A DNA stretch of 64,000 nt from contig NZ_RFAR01000043.1 of NCBI RefSeq assembly GCF_003693445.1, positions 1 to 64,000 of the forward strand, written 5' to 3'. Of this stretch, positions 18,957-26,834 are shown piece after piece. Below the pieces are notes generated by a model. The model searched no databases, had not been told where the DNA came from, and saw only the letters and a list, made by a program, of their open reading frames with translations. The translations under genes were made by a program, and so were the position numbers. Within the stretch, counting starts at the first letter, position 1; each line of letters begins with the position of its first letter. The DNA is from Aquitalea palustris. Lineage in GTDB: Bacteria; Pseudomonadota; Gammaproteobacteria; Burkholderiales; Chromobacteriaceae.

Positions 18957-19666
18957 CGCGGTCTCCCTCTCCATTGCCATGGCCGCAGCAATAGCAGCAG
19001 GCATAGCGCCAGCACCGCCCATTGCAGGGCATAGGCAAAATGTCGCTGCGCCGACAGGGGCGGCTGCAACGGCCACACCTGCAAACCGGGCAGCGCGGGC
19101 TGCAACACCAGCACGCCCTGGCGCCAGCGGCCCGGATACACCTGCGGCAAGCTGGCCACGGCGACCTCATCCACCCGGCCGGCAATGCCCGACCGCGCAC
19201 CGGGCAAGGTCCAGCGCCCATGCCACGGCAGCCATTGCCCACTGAATAGCAGTGGCAGCGCCAAGGAGGGCTGCGGGCGGGAATCAGCCAGCCAGCCCAG
19301 GTCGAGCAGCAGCATGCTGTCATCCGCCAGCCGCACCGGCAGCAGCAGCCTGGCCCCCGGCTGCTCGTCCAGCAGGCTGTTACCCAGCTGGATCACCGCC
19401 CCCAGCGGACGGGCCCCTGCCACGCTGCGGCGGGAATAGTCCGGAGCCTGGGTAAGCGGCACCGCAGACCACGCCTGCGCCGGCTGGCTGCCCGCCCGTG
19501 CCAGCGCCTGTTCACGCTGCCACGCGTCCATGCCGCGCAACACCTGCCAGCAGGCCAATACAAAAGGTAACAACACACATAGCAACAGAAGCCCACGATT
19601 GCGCTTTTTGCCACTAGACTGAAAGCATGTTTTTGCAGGCGCAGCAGCACCGGAGGGCTCAGCCAT
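18953..19666 (-). CDS. SURF1 family cytochrome oxidase assembly protein
   Basis: About 237 residues. Two membrane helices at the ends (LLLLCVLLPFVLACWQV and FAYALQWAVLALCLLLLL) flank a periplasmic domain, the SURF1 layout. SURF1 helps insert heme A into subunit I. The start is uncertain: the ATG at 19666 has no good ribosome-binding site and overlaps, on the opposite strand, the start codon of the DUF2909 gene. A later start is possible because the first helix begins about 30 residues in. Confidence 0.85.
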   Translation of the reverse strand: MAEPSGAAAPAKTCFQSSGKKRNRGLLLLCVLLPFVLACWQVLRGMDAWQREQALARAGSQPAQAWSAVPLTQAPDYSRRSVAGARPLGAVIQLGNSLLDEQPGARLLLPVRLADDSMLLLDLGWLADSRPQPSLALPLLFSGQWLPWHGRWTLPGARSGIAGRVDEVAVASLPQVYPGRWRQGVLVLQPALPGLQVWPLQPPLSAQRHFAYALQWAVLALCLLLLLRPWQWRGRPR

Positions 19667-19865
19667 GAAAATCGTCATCGTCTTTTTGCTTGCCTGCATC
19701 GTGCTGGCCCTGTTCTGGGGGCTATCCGGCCTGCTCAAGGCCGAGTCCGGCTCACAGCGGCTGATCCGTTCGCTGACCCTGCGGCTTGGCTTGTCCATTG
19801 GTCTGTTCATCCTGCTGTTGCTGGGGGTGCTGTTTGGCTGGTGGCGGCCGCATCAGCCCAGCTAG
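19665..19865 (+). CDS. DUF2909 twin transmembrane protein
   Basis: 66 residues with two membrane helices (IVIVFLLACIVLALFWGL and LGLSIGLFILLLLGVLFGWW), matching the DUF2909 family often found beside cytochrome oxidase subunit III. GGAGG lies eight bases before the ATG. It is the only plus-strand gene within the oxidase cluster. Its start codon overlaps the proposed SURF1 start head to head and its 3' end converges on ctaE. Function unknown. Confidence 0.82.
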   Translation: MKIVIVFLLACIVLALFWGLSGLLKAESGSQRLIRSLTLRLGLSIGLFILLLLGVLFGWWRPHQPS

Positions 19866-19876
19866 GCTGGCTGCGG

Positions 19877-20740
19877 CTACAGGCAGTAGACGAAGACAAA
19901 CAGCAGCAACCACACCACATCGACAAAATGCCAATACCAGGCGGCCGCCTCGAAAGCGAAATGGTGTTGCTGGTCGAAGTGCCCGCGCAGCACCCGCAAC
20001 CACACCACCAGCAGGATGGCACTGCCCAGCAAGACATGCAGACCATGCAGGCCGGTCAGCATGTAGAAGGTCATGCCGTAGCCTCCCGCCGATAATGTCA
20101 GCTGCTGTGCCGTCCAGGCATGGTGGTATTCGATGGCCTGCAGACAGAGAAACCCCAGCCCCAGCACGATGGTGATGAGCAGGCCCAGCTTCAGTTGCGC
20201 CCGTCGCCCCAGTAGCAGGCCCCAGTGCGCCCAGGTCAGGCTGACTGCGGAAGATAGCAGGATCAGCGTATTGAGCGCCGGCAGCCCCCAGGCTTCCATC
20301 GCCTGATAAGCCGGCCCCGCTGCCGGGGCGGTCTGTAGCGGCCAGCTGGCGGAAAAATCCGGATAGAGCAATTTGTAATCCAGGCTGCCCAGCGTTGGCA
20401 GCGCCACCTGGCGCACCCAGAACAGCGCGGCAAAGAATGCGCCAAACAGCATGACTTCCGAGAAAATGAACCAGCCCATGCCCCAGCGGAAGGACAGCGC
20501 CTCCTGCCCGTGATAGCGGCCGCCCACGCTCTCGCCGATGACATCGCCAAACCAGCCGAACAACATGCGCAGCAGGATCAGCCCACCCAGCGCCAATACC
20601 CACCAGCCCAGCAGCATGCCGTTGACGGCGAAAGCCGCCCCCAGTCCCAGGCAGAACAATGCCACCGCCCCCAGCACCGGCCAGTGCGATGGTGCGGGGA
20701 CAAAATAATGTGCCTGCCCATGCTCATCCAGTAGCGCCAT
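19877..20740 (-). CDS. ctaE: Cytochrome c oxidase subunit III
   Basis: 287 residues with seven membrane helices. Conserved features: HYFVPAPSHWPVLG start, RWGMGWFIFSEVMLFGAFFAALFW, YHHAWTAQQLTLSAGGYGMTFYMLTGLHGLHVLLG and WYWHFVDVVWLLLFVFVY. Core subunit that stabilises proton pumping by subunit I. Last gene of the ctaCDG-DUF2970-ctaE unit. Confidence 0.97.
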   Translation of the reverse strand: MALLDEHGQAHYFVPAPSHWPVLGAVALFCLGLGAAFAVNGMLLGWWVLALGGLILLRMLFGWFGDVIGESVGGRYHGQEALSFRWGMGWFIFSEVMLFGAFFAALFWVRQVALPTLGSLDYKLLYPDFSASWPLQTAPAAGPAYQAMEAWGLPALNTLILLSSAVSLTWAHWGLLLGRRAQLKLGLLITIVLGLGFLCLQAIEYHHAWTAQQLTLSAGGYGMTFYMLTGLHGLHVLLGSAILLVVWLRVLRGHFDQQHHFAFEAAAWYWHFVDVVWLLLFVFVYCL

Positions 20741-20750
20741 GATGTTCTCC

Positions 20751-20927
20751 TCAATGGCTGATCCAGTTCACCAGCAACAGCAGCGCGCAGATCAGCGCCA
20801 GCACCAGCAACAAGGCAGTGGCAATCAGCTGCAGCGGCCGCAAACGCCCGTCTTGCTGTGCCGCCTGCTGCCGGCGGATGCCGGCAAACGCCGCCAGTAC
20901 CGCCAGCACACCACGCCACCAGCTCAT
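20751..20927 (-). CDS. DUF2970 small membrane protein
   Basis: 58 residues. AFAGIRRQQAAQQDGRLRPLQLIATALLLVLALICALLLLVNWI matches the DUF2970 pattern (AFxGIR near the start, then one membrane helix). These proteins sit between ctaG and ctaE in many betaproteobacteria. The start overlaps the ctaG stop (ATGA). Function unknown, probably accessory to the oxidase. Confidence 0.85.
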   Translation of the reverse strand: MSWWRGVLAVLAAFAGIRRQQAAQQDGRLRPLQLIATALLLVLALICALLLLVNWISH

Positions 20928-21469
20928 GGCCCGCCCTCCCCCTGCGGTACATCGAACACGCTGTACGACAGGGTGATGCTGTCTATTGCTGCCGGCAGCG
21001 TCCGGTCTATCACCAGCACCACCGGGAAACGCCGTGTCTCTCCCGGCTGAAACAGCTGCTGGCGAAAACAGAAGCACTCCAGCTTCTTGACATAAGCCGC
21101 CGCTTCGGCCGGCAGATAGCGTGGAATCGCCTGCCCCACCACCTGCTGCCGACTGTTATTGCGCAGCTCGTACTGCAGCTGGATGAACTGCCCGGTTTTC
21201 ACCTGCAGCCGCGACTGCAGCGGCCTTACCTGCCAGGGCAGGCCCGGCTGCACCATGGCATCCAGTTGCAGCAGCACCGGCCGTGCCGCGATCTGCGCCG
21301 CATCCCTGCCCGGCATGGCATCGGCCACCACCACCCGGTTCAGACCGGTCACCTCGCAAATCACCCGGTACAGCGGCACCAGCCCCCAGGCAAAACCGAA
21401 CATCAGCAACACCAGCAGCAGCAACCTGCGCAACAGGGTGAGATTGGCTGCCTGCATACCACTGGCCAT
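20924..21469 (-). CDS. ctaG: Cytochrome c oxidase assembly protein CtaG (Cox11)
   Basis: 181 residues. N-terminal membrane anchor, then FAWGLVPLYRVICEVTGLN and the copper-binding motif VKKLECFCFRQQ. Inserts copper into the CuB site of subunit I. Typical Cox11 ending LSYSVFDVP. The ATG lies 14 bases after ctaD. Confidence 0.95.
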   Translation of the reverse strand: MASGMQAANLTLLRRLLLLVLLMFGFAWGLVPLYRVICEVTGLNRVVVADAMPGRDAAQIAARPVLLQLDAMVQPGLPWQVRPLQSRLQVKTGQFIQLQYELRNNSRQQVVGQAIPRYLPAEAAAYVKKLECFCFRQQLFQPGETRRFPVVLVIDRTLPAAIDSITLSYSVFDVPQGEGGP

Positions 21470-21483
21470 GGTGGTCTCCCGTG

Positions 21484-23109
21484 CTAGCCGTGCTTGCCGC
21501 CCTGCATGGCAACCACCACGCCGTTTTCTGCCACGTCCAGCTGTGGAGCCTCGCTGAAGCTGTGATAGGGCGCGGGCGTCGGCAGCCGCCACTCCAGGGT
21601 ATTGCCCCCCTCCCACGGCTGCTGGGCAGCCGTTTTGCCATGGCGCAGCGAGTACAGGATGTTCACCAGGAAAATCAGCTGGCCCAGGCCAAACATGAAG
21701 GCCCCGACGCTGGCGATCTGGTTGAACTGGGTAAATTGCAATGCGTAGTCGGGAATGCGCCGCGGCATGCCGGCCAGGCCAAGAAAATGCATGGGAAAGA
21801 AGGTGACGTTGAACCACAGCAGCGACCACCAGAAATGCAGCTGGCCCAGCCGTTCCACATACATGCGTCCGGTCATCTTGGGAAACCAGTAATACACGGC
21901 GGAAAACAGGCTGAACAAGGCACCGGCCACCAGCACGTAATGAAAATGGGCCACTACGTAGTAGCTGCCATGCAGTTGCACATCTACCGCAGCCACACTC
22001 AGCGTCACCCCGGACAGCCCGCCAATGGTGAACAGCAGGATGAAACCGATGGCAAACAGCATGGGGGTTTCAAAGCTCATGCTGCCCTCCCACATGGTGG
22101 CTATCCAGTTGAATACCTTCACCCCGGTGGGCACGGCGATCAGCATGGTGGCGTACATGAAAAACAGCTGGGCGGTAGCCGGCATGCCGGTGACAAACAT
22201 GTGGTGCGCCCACACCATGAAGGACAGCACACCAATCGAGCTGGTGGCATACACCATGGAGGTGTAACCAAACAGCGGCTTGCGGGCAAAGGTGGGAATC
22301 ACCTGGCTGACAATGCCGAAGGCCGGCAAAGCCATGATGTAGACCTCGGGATGGCCGAAAAACCAGAACACATGCTGGTACAGGATAGGGTCGCCCCCGC
22401 CGGCGGCATTGAAGAAATGCGTGCCGAAGTGGCGGTCGGTCAGCACCATGGTGACCGCACCGGCCAGCACCGGCATGACGGCGATGATGAGGTAGGCAGT
22501 AATCAGGCTGGCCCAGGCAAACATCGGCATCTTCATCATGCCCATGCCGGGCGCCCGCAGATTGATGATGGTGACCACGATATTGATGGCCCCCATGATG
22601 GAGCTGACCCCCAGGATATGGATGGCAAAAATGGTCAGATCCATGCCCATGCCCAGTTGCACCGACAAGGGCGCATACAGCGTCCAGCCGGCTGCCGCCG
22701 CACCGCCAGGCACTACAAAGGACAGCAGCAGCAGGGCCATGGCCGGTGGCAACAGCCAGAAGCTCCAGTTATTCATGCGGGCAAACGCCATGTCCGGCGC
22801 GCCTATCATCAGCGGCAGCATCCAGTTGGCCAGGCCGGTAAAGGCCGGCATGATGGCGCCGAACACCATGATCAGCCCATGCAGGGTGGTGAGCTGGTTG
22901 AACAGCTCCGGCTGGAAAAACTGCAGGCCGGGGCGAAACAGCTCGGCCCGTATGCACAGGGCCAGCACCCCGCCCACCAGAAACATGCAGAAGGCAAACC
23001 ACAGATACAGCGAACCGATGTCCTTGTGATTGGTGGCAAACAGCCAGCGCCGCCAGCCATGTGGCCGGTGCGACTGCTGCGGTACTGCTGCAAGACCGGC
23101 AATAGCCAT
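21484..23109 (-). CDS. ctaD: Cytochrome c oxidase subunit I
   Basis: 541 residues, twelve-helix heme-copper subunit. Heme a ligand in TTLHGLIMVFGAIMP; CuB His-Tyr pair in FWFFGHPEVYIMALPAFG; CuB ligands in AHHMFVTGM; heme ligands in VAHFHYVLVAG. Full A-type channel residues cannot be scored by eye, but length and motifs fit the aa3/caa3 A family. AGGAGG lies seven bases before the ATG. A longer upstream frame overlaps ctaC and was rejected. Confidence 0.98.
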   Translation of the reverse strand: MAIAGLAAVPQQSHRPHGWRRWLFATNHKDIGSLYLWFAFCMFLVGGVLALCIRAELFRPGLQFFQPELFNQLTTLHGLIMVFGAIMPAFTGLANWMLPLMIGAPDMAFARMNNWSFWLLPPAMALLLLSFVVPGGAAAAGWTLYAPLSVQLGMGMDLTIFAIHILGVSSIMGAINIVVTIINLRAPGMGMMKMPMFAWASLITAYLIIAVMPVLAGAVTMVLTDRHFGTHFFNAAGGGDPILYQHVFWFFGHPEVYIMALPAFGIVSQVIPTFARKPLFGYTSMVYATSSIGVLSFMVWAHHMFVTGMPATAQLFFMYATMLIAVPTGVKVFNWIATMWEGSMSFETPMLFAIGFILLFTIGGLSGVTLSVAAVDVQLHGSYYVVAHFHYVLVAGALFSLFSAVYYWFPKMTGRMYVERLGQLHFWWSLLWFNVTFFPMHFLGLAGMPRRIPDYALQFTQFNQIASVGAFMFGLGQLIFLVNILYSLRHGKTAAQQPWEGGNTLEWRLPTPAPYHSFSEAPQLDVAENGVVVAMQGGKHG

Positions 23110-23119
23110 GCTGCCCTCC

Positions 23120-24256
23120 TCAGGATGCGGCACCGGTACGGGCGGCCCTGATCTCGGCCGGCTGCACCAGTTGCCCGGTGTGATTGCCCCAGGCATTGCG
23201 CTCGTAGCTGATGACCGCCGCGATGTCGGTATCGGACAATTGCTTGCCCCAGGCCTGCATCGCGGGGTTTTTCTGGCTGCCATTGAGCACGATGTTGATA
23301 TGGCCGGCCTTGTCGCCATTGACCACGGGCGAACCATCCAGCGCCGGAAAACTGCCGGGGATGCCCCTGCCGTTTGCCTGATGGCAGGGAATGCAGTTCT
23401 GGCCATACACCTTCTCGCCACGCTCGCGCAGTGCCGCCAGCGTCCATACCCGGGTCGGGTCGTCAGCACTGGCTGCCGCCTGCTTCAGCCGCGCAGCGCG
23501 CCAGTGTTCATAGTCCTCCGGGCTACGCGCATCCACCACGATGGGCATGAAGCCATGGTCCTTGCCGCACAGCTCGGAACACTGGCCGCGATAAATGCCG
23601 GGCCTGTCCACCATGAACCAGGCATCACGCAGAAAACCGGGGATGGCATCCTGCTTGATGCCCAGCTGCGGCACCCACCAGGAGTGGATGACATCGTTGG
23701 CAGTCAGCAGCAGCCGCACCTTGCGCCCGGTAGGCACCACCAGCGGCTCATCCACCTCCAGCAGATAATTCAGCGGCTTGGCCACCGTACCGGCGATGGC
23801 AGCAGCCGGCGTAGCCAGGTGGCTCATGAAGCCGAAATTGTCGTCGAGATAGTCGTAGCGCCACTTCCACTGATAGCCGGTGATCTTGATGGTCAGCTCC
23901 TCGCCACGCGTGCTTTTCTGGTTCAGCACTGCCTGGGTTGCCGGCCAGGCAATCAGTAACAGGATCAACAGCGGGATGATCGTCCAGATGATTTCCACCG
24001 TGGTGTTCTCGTGGAACAGTTTGGCCGCGTGGCCGGCTGACTTGCGATGACGCACGATGGCATACAGCATGACGGCCAGCACCAGCAGGAAGATGCCACC
24101 GGTCACCAGCAGCAACATGCTGTGCAGATCGTATTCCAGCCGGGCAAGCGAGGTGGCGGGGGCTTGCAGATTGATGGCCGCGACCTGGGCCTCTATGGCA
24201 GTGCTGACGAACAGACTGCTGGCGGCGGTACTGCCCGGCATGTACCGGCAGGACAT
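23120..24256 (-). CDS. ctaC: Cytochrome c oxidase subunit II fused to cytochrome c (caa3 type)
   Basis: 378 residues. Two membrane helices (about 45-65 and 90-110), a CuA domain with ANDVIHSWWVPQLG and CSELCGKDHGFMP (CuA Cys, His and Met ligands), then a C-terminal cytochrome c domain with heme site CIPCH and Met in KNPAMQAWGKQ. This makes the complex a caa3 oxidase with a tethered electron donor. GAGAGGGGGG precedes the ATG. The region before the first helix (MSCRYMPGSTAASSLF) is short and not a convincing signal peptide. First gene of the oxidase operon. Confidence 0.96.
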   Translation of the reverse strand: MSCRYMPGSTAASSLFVSTAIEAQVAAINLQAPATSLARLEYDLHSMLLLVTGGIFLLVLAVMLYAIVRHRKSAGHAAKLFHENTTVEIIWTIIPLLILLLIAWPATQAVLNQKSTRGEELTIKITGYQWKWRYDYLDDNFGFMSHLATPAAAIAGTVAKPLNYLLEVDEPLVVPTGRKVRLLLTANDVIHSWWVPQLGIKQDAIPGFLRDAWFMVDRPGIYRGQCSELCGKDHGFMPIVVDARSPEDYEHWRAARLKQAAASADDPTRVWTLAALRERGEKVYGQNCIPCHQANGRGIPGSFPALDGSPVVNGDKAGHINIVLNGSQKNPAMQAWGKQLSDTDIAAVISYERNAWGNHTGQLVQPAEIRAARTGAAS

Positions 24257-24383
24257 GGTCCCCCCTCTCTGGCCAGCCGGCTGCGACACTGGCCTTTCAA
24301 GTGCTGACAATAACAATCATCAGCAACTGCTTGAAATGCTAGGCCACCCCCAGATAAAAACAAGAATCTTTCATGATGCAATG

Positions 24384-24402
24384 CAAAAGGGAATCATTAT
24401 CT
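24384..24402. promoter_or_regulatory. Possible Fur box in ctaC / HD-GYP intergenic region
   Basis: GCAAAAGGGAATCATTATC agrees with the classical 19-bp Fur consensus at 14 of 19 positions by eye. A weaker match (AATAATGAGAATGAAGCGA, 11 of 19) follows at 24437-24455. The 362-base divergent region 24257-24618 holds no gene and must contain the promoters for ctaC and the HD-GYP gene. Iron control of either is only a hypothesis. Confidence 0.35.
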
Positions 24403-24618
24403 CTAATGCATAAACTTGTAATTGGAATGAGATGACAAATAATGAGAATGAAGCGATAGCCATTCTGGTTAAAAGCCTCTAACAAAACCTCGCAGAGAAC
24501 CCAAGCCAAAGCCTGCCGCCGCAGACAGTACAAGCAGTACGGCCTGGAGGCACAAGGCAGCAGCGGTGGTTTTGTCAGTGGGTCTAAAACGCAAGCACTC
24601 CAGCCGACAACCAACATC

Positions 24619-25914
24619 ATGTCCAATCCCAGCCGTGCGCAGTACAGCGCCAATCCGCATTTTCTGCGCACCCTGTCCGGCCTGCTGGCCAGACAGGCCA
24701 TCGTGGTGGAGCATGCCATCAGCGCGCCCGACGGCAGCATCCTGCTAACCAGCGGCAGCCGCCTGCAAGCACGACACTTCCAGTTGCTGCCACAACAGCT
24801 GCTGCGCTCGCCACTGGAATCCAGCCTGGTTCTTCCCGACTTTGCCGCACACCGCCTGCTACGAGAAAAAAGCAGCCAGCTGCTTGCCAGTCAGCCACTG
24901 CTGCTGCAGCTACTGGAAAAAACAGCACACCGGCATGCCTGCCTGGCCGTGTTGGAAAACCTGCCCCTCAATCATGCACTCACCGTTTTGCTGGCGATGC
25001 TGGAAGAACAACAACTGCTGGAACATGGCCTGCTGTGCTGCCTGATCAGCCTGGGGCTGGCCTTACGCACCGGGCAATCCAGCGCACTGCTGGAACAAAT
25101 CGCCCTGGCAGCGCTGTTTCACGACATCGGAGAGCTGTATCTGGCTGCCGGACAAGCGGCCACCGCCAGCAATCGGGCGGGGGCGCTCCCCTGGCGGCAA
25201 AGGATGGTGCATCCGCTGATTGCTTACCGGCAGATGCTGCAACTGGGGCAGCACCCGCAGCTGGAAGCGATTGCGCTGGCCATGCTGCAGCATCACGAGC
25301 GGCTGGACGGCAGCGGCTATCCGCGGCGGGAAAAGGAAAAACAACTGGGTATTGCCGGCCAGCTGATCGCCGTGGCCGACCTTAGCTGCCGGCTGCTGCA
25401 GAAAAGCCATTCCTGCCAACGGCTGGATATTGCCCTGCGCATCATCCCCGGCGAATTTCACCGCCCGGCGGTGGCGGTGATGAACCGCGTGCTCAAACAG
25501 CTGGGCAAGGACGCGCCGAACACGCCGACACCAGCACCGGCGATGGCGGCATTGCACGCCCTGCTCAAGCGCATCGGCGAAATCACCCACCTGCTGCTCA
25601 ATCTGCAGGAAGAAACACTGACAGCGGCCGGCCAGGCGGCGCTCGGCCGCTGCATGGGCCAGTTTGATACCATCCAGCGCTCGCTGTTCAGCACCGGCAT
25701 GCAAGCCAACCAGCCACTGGGACAGGAGGAGGATCTGCAGCTGGAGATTCTGCTGGTGACCGAGGAAATCAACTGGCGGCTACGCAATCTGGGCCGCGAT
25801 CTGAGCCTGGCCCAGGACAAGCTGGGCCCGGATGATGCCATGCTGTTCCAGCCGCTAAGCAGCGTGTTGCTGGCCAGCCTCCAGCCGGAACCCTCCGTTC
25901 AGGCTGGCGCGTAG
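24619..25914 (+). CDS. HD-GYP domain protein, possible c-di-GMP phosphodiesterase
   Basis: 431 residues. Residues 1-75 resemble the short N-terminal region of other HD-GYP proteins. The HD-GYP core follows: FHDIGELYL (H168, D169) and MLQHHERLDGSGYPR (H225, H226, GYP). The usual HDxGK lysine is replaced by Glu and several downstream motifs are loose, so activity is uncertain. Residues 300-431 are helical with no recognised domain. It overlaps bioD tail to tail by 16 bases. Confidence 0.82.
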   Translation: MSNPSRAQYSANPHFLRTLSGLLARQAIVVEHAISAPDGSILLTSGSRLQARHFQLLPQQLLRSPLESSLVLPDFAAHRLLREKSSQLLASQPLLLQLLEKTAHRHACLAVLENLPLNHALTVLLAMLEEQQLLEHGLLCCLISLGLALRTGQSSALLEQIALAALFHDIGELYLAAGQAATASNRAGALPWRQRMVHPLIAYRQMLQLGQHPQLEAIALAMLQHHERLDGSGYPRREKEKQLGIAGQLIAVADLSCRLLQKSHSCQRLDIALRIIPGEFHRPAVAVMNRVLKQLGKDAPNTPTPAPAMAALHALLKRIGEITHLLLNLQEETLTAAGQAALGRCMGQFDTIQRSLFSTGMQANQPLGQEEDLQLEILLVTEEINWRLRNLGRDLSLAQDKLGPDDAMLFQPLSSVLLASLQPEPSVQAGA

Positions 25915-26528
25915 GGCAGCTCCAGCAACAAGGGCGCGTCGATGGCCGCTTGCAGGGTAGCCAGATTGTCGGCATAGGCCAGTTGCTGCGGCACCACCCG
26001 GTTGGCCACCCAGCCGGCCAGCGTCAGTCCTGAGGCCTGGATGGCCCGCACCGTCAGCAAGGCATGGTTGATGCAACCCAGCCGCATGCCCACCACCAGA
26101 ATCACCGGCAATTGCAGCGCCCGCGCCATGTCCTCCATATACAGACCCTCGGCCAGCGGGGCGAGCCAGCCACCAGCCGCTTCCACCAGCACGGTGTCCG
26201 CCTGCGTCGCCAGTTGCTGGTAATGGCTGACAATGGTATCCAGCGCAATCTCCACTCCGGCCTGGCGCGCGGCGATATGCGGTGAAACCGGCGGCAAAAA
26301 GCGGTAGGGGTTCATCAGGTCCAGATCCTGCTGGCCGGTCACCGCCACCAGCCGTGCCACATCGTCGTTCAGCCAGCTGCCATCCGGCAGAATCTCGCAG
26401 CCGGAGGCCACCGGTTTCATCGCCAATACCCGCTGCCCCTGTGCCTGCCAGTGACGGATCAGCGCGACAGCGGAATGGGTTTTGCCGATTTCGGTATCGG
26501 TGCCGGTAATGAAAAAGCCTTGAGCCAT
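25899..26528 (-). CDS. bioD: Dethiobiotin synthetase
   Basis: 209 residues. ATP-dependent closure of the ureido ring in biotin synthesis. P-loop FFITGTDTEIGKTHSAVAL and KPVASGCE are characteristic; VEAAGGWLAPL is the conserved catalytic region. ATG at 26528 gives the standard N-terminus (MAQGFFITGTDTEIGKT). No other bio genes are in the window. Confidence 0.93.
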   Translation of the reverse strand: MAQGFFITGTDTEIGKTHSAVALIRHWQAQGQRVLAMKPVASGCEILPDGSWLNDDVARLVAVTGQQDLDLMNPYRFLPPVSPHIAARQAGVEIALDTIVSHYQQLATQADTVLVEAAGGWLAPLAEGLYMEDMARALQLPVILVVGMRLGCINHALLTVRAIQASGLTLAGWVANRVVPQQLAYADNLATLQAAIDAPLLLELPYAPA

Positions 26529-26834
26529 GGTGAGTGTGCCTTGCATCAATGAAGCAGGCTGGATGATAGCGCGGGAAAGGACAATGCGGGAAACCGGGGG
26601 CCAGCCCGCCAGCGCAGCGACGCCGACCTCCTGGGTCGGCGATCTGCCACGCTGGCCTTGTGAGCCTGGGCTGTATGGATGCGGCCTTGTGAGCCTTAGG
26701 GTTTCAATATCGGAGTGGACTGAAACCGGTTTGCCAGGGCTTGCCCCTGACTGCCTTGCCGCCGGCCGGGAACGGGATGGGAAAATCCGGCAGACAGTAA
26801 AGCAGCACGGGGCGGGCCCGGCAGGTATTGCTAA
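26529..26834. repeat. Gene-free interval with a 14-base direct repeat and two hairpins
   Basis: The interval between bioD and leuA holds no convincing gene. It contains GGCCTTGTGAGCCT twice (26654-26667 and 26683-26696, 29 bases apart), an 8-bp perfect hairpin CGCCGACC/GGTCGGCG (26621-26641), and GGTTTCA/TGAAACC arms around 26700-26727. No T-run follows any of the stems. The leuA terminator is not obvious. Confidence 0.5.
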
